Assembly: GCA_046728975.1 (NCBI GenBank)
Contig: JBKPFU010000155.1
Coordinates: 1-8,100, forward strand
From: JBKPFU01 sp046728975
Lineage (GTDB): Bacteria > Actinomycetota > Thermoleophilia > Gaiellales > Gaiellaceae
DNA length: 8,100 bases
Direction: 5' to 3'
Below are positions 5,774 through 8,100 of the stretch, in pieces (positions within the stretch are counted from its first letter, which is position 1; every line of letters begins with the position of its first letter). Position numbers and translations under genes: made by a program. Under the pieces are notes generated by a model. That model did not search any database, had not been told where the DNA came from, and was given only the letters and a program-made list of their open reading frames with translations.

Positions 5774-7704
5774 GCCGGTCCCCGACTGAGCGTCTCCGGC
5801 GCGGTTACGGTCGCTTTTGGAGGATGGGCGGGCGTGCGGGCCACGTCTCGCGTCCGACCATCATCTCCGGAGTCGCCGTCGCCATCGCCGCCACGATCGC
5901 AGTTGCGGCCGGCGCTTCGCCTCGAAATGCGCCGTCCAACGTTGCGGTTGGAAAGCGAATCGGCGCGGCCGATGCGCGTCGCGGGCGTGTCAGGACACTC
6001 GCAACGATCTCGCACCCGGTAGCCGGTTTCGCGCAGAACGATCGATACCTCGCCTGGCTCGAGCCCAAAAGGCTGCCGCGGTCTGTCTGTCCGGTCGTCC
6101 TCCGGGACCTGCGCAGCGGGGCGCGCAGGCGGATCGCCCGAGGCGCACCATGCGACGGATATCCAGGCGCGCTCATCCTGGCCGGCAGCCGCGCTTACTG
6201 GCTCGGCGTCGGCGCAACCAACCTCCAGCACTACGCGGTGCTGCTGACCGCTTCACTGCGGGAGCCGACGATCCGGCAGATCAGCTTCCAATCCGTATCG
6301 AACGACGGATCCGAGGATCTCGTTCCGCCGGTCAGCGACGGCCGCAGCGCTTACTTCTGGTCGAGCCCCGAGGACCTTACGCCCGGCCCGTTGCTTCGCT
6401 TCGACGGCCTCCGGCGAAAGCGATTGACGGGCACGATCGAGCGCTTGCAGGTGCTGGCAGCCGCACGGGGGAGGTACGCGCTTGCGCCGGCGCTGCAAAC
6501 GTACGACTGCGCGCAGGAGCCCGCCTGGTCGCCTGACGGCCGGCGGATCGCGTTCGCGAGCCGGCCGAGCGGCTCCGGATTCGGGCCGCGAAAGTGCAGA
6601 GGCGGGCTATGGGTGATGAACGCCCAAGGCACGAACCTGCGTCGAATCGTGGCCGAAGGTCGAAACCCGGACTGGTCGCCCGACGGCTCGAAGCTGGCGT
6701 TCGACGCCTCGGGCGGTGTCGTGATCGCCGACGCGAACGGCGGCAACGCGCGAACGCTCGTCGCGACGGGCGTCGATCCCACCTGGTCGCCGGACAGAAC
6801 TGAAATCGCATATGAGCGCCAGGGGACGATTGTCGTTGTTCGGGGTGACGGGACGGGCGAACGCGTCATCACGACTGAGGCGGGCGAACCCGACTGGTCT
6901 CCGGACGGGACACGCTTGGTCTTCACCAGACGCGGCGCCGCGAGCCGCGGGCTGGCGATCGTCGGTGTCGATGGTGCTGGCGACCGGTCGCTGACGACCG
7001 ACTACGACTCGCAGCCGGCGTGGTCGCCGGACGGGCGCCGGATTGCGTACGTTCACTGCTGGGGGCCGCACAACGGCTGTGATCTCGCCGACGCGACCGT
7101 CATTTCGGTCGTCGCACCTGATGGAAGCGGAAAGAGGGAGCTTCGAGGCTCGACCGACGAAACCGAAGACCGTGCGCCGGCCTGGTCGCCGGACTCGCGC
7201 CACATCGCCTTCGCCCGGACACCGGGTTACGAAGACGTTGACTCTCACATCTTTAGGTTTTCGGATCTCACCGTTGCGCGTCGGCTCACGCGAGCACCGC
7301 CGCCGCGAACGCCGCTCGTTGTTCATGCCCGCAACGGCCGAACGCTTTCGCGCGCCCAACCGCACGGCGTCGCCGTCGCGCTCGCCGTCACACGAACTAT
7401 CACGGCGGCCATCGTCCGAGAGGGCGCGGTCTGGCGGCTTGAAATCTATTCACCACGCAGGCACAACGTCGTCCTTCCGCGGAGGCCCGTCCCGGAGCTC
7501 GCCGCTTCCGGCAGGAACCTCGTCCTAAGCATCGGACGGTCGATCGTCGCCGTCAGCGTCCGCAGCGGACGGCCCCGGATCATCGCGCGGGCCGCCGCCA
7601 CCCCGATCGGCCTCTCTCTCGTAGGTCGCCGCGTCGCTTGGGCCGAGAACTTTCGGAAGAGCGCACGCGTCCGCGCAGTAACGCTGCCCAGTGGCTCGAG
7701 GTAG
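5770..7704 (+). CDS. Large exported TolB/PD40-type protein with probable second propeller
   Basis: The protein has 644 residues, nearly twice the length of its two operon partners. A long basic N-terminus (about 30 residues) precedes one hydrophobic segment (31-50), which could be a signal peptide or a membrane anchor. The centre holds six regular PD40 signatures: PAWSPDGRRIAFA (251-263), PDWSPDGSKLAFD (300-312), PTWSPDRTEIAYE (337-349), PDWSPDGTRLVFT (374-386), PAWSPDGRRIAYV (416-428) and PAWSPDSRHIAFA (470-482). These fit a six-bladed ring. The flanks (about 75-245 and 515-644) have looser beta-repeat patterns such as RYLAWLE, RAYWLGVG, RSAYFWSS and RRVAWAE, which may form a further propeller. 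No catalytic motif is recognised and the function is unknown. The ATG at 5770 overlaps the upstream TGA. An in-frame ATG at 5824 is touched directly by GGAGG, too close to serve as its ribosome binding site, so 5770 is preferred but not certain. Confidence 0.82.
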   Translation: MSRSPTERLRRGYGRFWRMGGRAGHVSRPTIISGVAVAIAATIAVAAGASPRNAPSNVAVGKRIGAADARRGRVRTLATISHPVAGFAQNDRYLAWLEPKRLPRSVCPVVLRDLRSGARRRIARGAPCDGYPGALILAGSRAYWLGVGATNLQHYAVLLTASLREPTIRQISFQSVSNDGSEDLVPPVSDGRSAYFWSSPEDLTPGPLLRFDGLRRKRLTGTIERLQVLAAARGRYALAPALQTYDCAQEPAWSPDGRRIAFASRPSGSGFGPRKCRGGLWVMNAQGTNLRRIVAEGRNPDWSPDGSKLAFDASGGVVIADANGGNARTLVATGVDPTWSPDRTEIAYERQGTIVVVRGDGTGERVITTEAGEPDWSPDGTRLVFTRRGAASRGLAIVGVDGAGDRSLTTDYDSQPAWSPDGRRIAYVHCWGPHNGCDLADATVISVVAPDGSGKRELRGSTDETEDRAPAWSPDSRHIAFARTPGYEDVDSHIFRFSDLTVARRLTRAPPPRTPLVVHARNGRTLSRAQPHGVAVALAVTRTITAAIVREGAVWRLEIYSPRRHNVVLPRRPVPELAASGRNLVLSIGRSIVAVSVRSGRPRIIARAAATPIGLSLVGRRVAWAENFRKSARVRAVTLPSGSR

Positions 7705-7878
7705 GCGAGGTGTCGCGGATCCCGCGCTGTGGTGACTGGTCTGGCAACGCTGACTCCGGTGGCCGGCGCGGCCGCTGCGCTCGGCGGCGGCTCGTTCAAT
7801 TGGCGCACAGAAAGGGGAGGGCGCACACCGGCCCTCGTCGTTAGCCGCGGCCGGCGCCGCTGAGCTCGGGCAGCGGAG
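7705..7878. other. Non-coding spacer after the propeller operon
   Basis: No reading frame here shows recognisable protein features. Frames open across it are out-of-frame extensions of the upstream gene. Short hairpins are present: CGCGG/CCGCG at 7714-7726 (3-base loop), just after the operon stop, and GCGGC/GCCGC at 7847-7860 (4-base loop). The first could end the operon transcript but lacks a T-tract. Confidence 0.5.
7809..7836 (-). terminator. Possible terminator reading leftwards, beyond the tRNA-Tyr fragment
   Basis: On the - strand a 6-bp stem GAGGGC/GCCCTC with an 8-base loop (7817-7836) is followed by a short pyrimidine tract with TTTCT (7809-7813). This is the arrangement of a weak intrinsic terminator for transcription leaving the tRNA-Tyr locus. 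It lies about 43 bases past the tRNA discriminator base. The stem also reads on the + strand, where only GTCGTT follows, so use by the propeller operon is less likely. The stem is short. Confidence 0.35.
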
Positions 7879-7928
7879 TGGGGGCGGGAGGATTCGAACC
7901 TCCGTAGGCTGAGCCGGCGGATTTACAG
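7879..7928 (-). pseudogene. 3' half of a tRNA-Tyr(GTA) gene; probable attachment-site remnant
   Basis: Read on the - strand, the sequence contains a tRNA-Tyr anticodon loop CTGTAAA (7928-7922, anticodon GTA at 7926-7924) and the 3' anticodon strand TCCGC (7921-7917). A class II-type variable arm follows (7916-7904), then a perfect 5-bp T-arm GGAGG/CCTCC around TTCGAAT (7903-7887). The 3' acceptor strand CGCCCCC (7886-7880) and discriminator A (7879) complete it. CCA is not fully encoded. Upstream of the loop the match stops: the expected 5' strand GCGGA is replaced by TAGAC, which cannot pair. No GGGGGCG acceptor strand occurs at the right distance or elsewhere up to the window end. It therefore cannot fold as a complete tRNA. 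Some D-arm-like bases (GCCGAGCGG, GAATT, GTAGAC) occur upstream, so a very diverged tRNA is the alternative. Confidence 0.65.
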
Positions 7929-7950
7929 GTCTACGGAATTCGGCCGCTCC

Positions 7951-8010
7951 GCTCGGCTAGGCCGTTCTCGGCTCGGCTAGGTCGGCTCACGTCGGCTCGC
8001 GTCGGCTCAG
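7951..8010 (+). repeat. 10-bp direct repeats beside the tRNA-Tyr fragment
   Basis: Three consecutive decamers, GTCGGCTCAC, GTCGGCTCGC and GTCGGCTCAG, occupy 7981-8010 and share GTCGGCTC. A related decamer, GCTCGGCTAG, occurs identically at 7951-7960 and 7971-7980. The common core CGGCT thus recurs five times at spacings of about 20, 9, 10 and 10 bases, close to one helical turn. The repeats begin about 20 bases beyond the point where the tRNA match is lost. Their position and period suit a row of protein-binding sites, for example integrase arm-type sites, but simple slippage could also produce them. Confidence 0.6.
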
Positions 8011-8100
8011 GTAGGCAGAAATCCGGGCAGAAGTTCCTTCGCCGTACACCCCCGCACACTCAGCGTGCGCGAGTGAGGGCCAAACGGCTCAACCAAGCCG
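8011..8100. other. Window end, no assignable gene
   Basis: No promoter, RNA or recognisable protein is seen here. On the - strand one frame is open from the right edge to a TGA at 8007-8009 (31 codons). It could be the 3' end of a gene lying further right, but its sequence matches nothing I recognise. Confidence 0.3.

Noticed and set aside
4284..7200. Repeated TGGTCGCCGGACGGG-like DNA as a mobile or CRISPR repeat
   Set aside because: All copies fall in frame on the WSPDG blade motif of the propellers, so they are coding repeats.
7934..7950. GAATTC followed by CGGCCGC, resembling a cloning linker
   Set aside because: It is only a partial resemblance (no complete NotI site), and it is flanked by sequence of normal composition. 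Most likely coincidence.
7879..7965. Complete, functional tRNA (Tyr or Leu-like) on the - strand
   Set aside because: The D-arm-like bases are present, but the 5' anticodon strand pairs at only one of five positions and the candidate 5' acceptor bases do not pair with CGCCCCC.
8007..8099. Possible C-terminal 30 residues of a gene entering from the right on the - strand
   Set aside because: It is short, has no recognisable motif, and another frame is also partly open. It is not enough to call a gene.

Overview
The window is G+C-rich, roughly two thirds by eye. It is densely packed with genes, uses GTG and ATG starts, and its codons end mostly in G or C. This composition fits the Actinomycetota. 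The gene families also fit: an exported TIGR03118-type propeller protein, a class III cyclase with a helix-turn-helix regulatory half, and several exported TolB/PD40 propeller proteins, one with RTX-like repeats. Together they point towards the class Thermoleophilia (Solirubrobacterales/Gaiellales-like bacteria). That placement is inference, because no 16S or ribosomal protein gene is present.

Layout: (1) bases 1-1049, + strand, an exported TIGR03118-family beta-propeller protein whose 5' end is probably outside the window, followed by a GC-only hairpin. (2) 1129-2322, + strand, a class III adenylate cyclase with a complete catalytic residue set and two helix-turn-helix-like modules in front. 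(3) 2319-3377, - strand, a stand-alone MreB actin homologue with an arginine-rich tail. Its stop codon interlocks with the cyclase stop in a shared CTAG. (4) 3378-3530, a divergent intergenic region with a locally AT-richer stretch, where promoters for mreB and the following operon should lie. (5) 3531-7704, + strand, a tight operon of three different exported TolB/PD40-type beta-propeller proteins. The first two genes abut or overlap by four bases depending on the start chosen, and the second and third overlap by ATGA. The second carries an RTX-like glycine/aspartate repeat tail and the third is a double-length form. (6) 7705-8100, a non-coding tail. It holds hairpins, an isolated 3' half of a tRNA-Tyr gene (- strand), and a run of 10-bp direct repeats.

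How the parts relate: genes 1, 4, 5 and 6 encode predicted exported propeller proteins, so the region leans towards the cell surface. MreB would organise cell-wall synthesis on the cytoplasmic side, and the cyclase would make cAMP in response to an unknown cue. Nothing in the sequence ties these into one pathway. No TolA/TolQ/TolR/Pal or MreC/MreD genes are visible.

The most notable feature is at the right end. The tRNA-Tyr match begins at the anticodon loop and runs through the T-arm and acceptor to the discriminator base, while the 5' half is absent. This is the classic footprint of a tyrosine-recombinase attachment site. The adjacent decamer repeats resemble integrase arm-type sites in arrangement. 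An integrated element may therefore begin here and continue to the right beyond the window.
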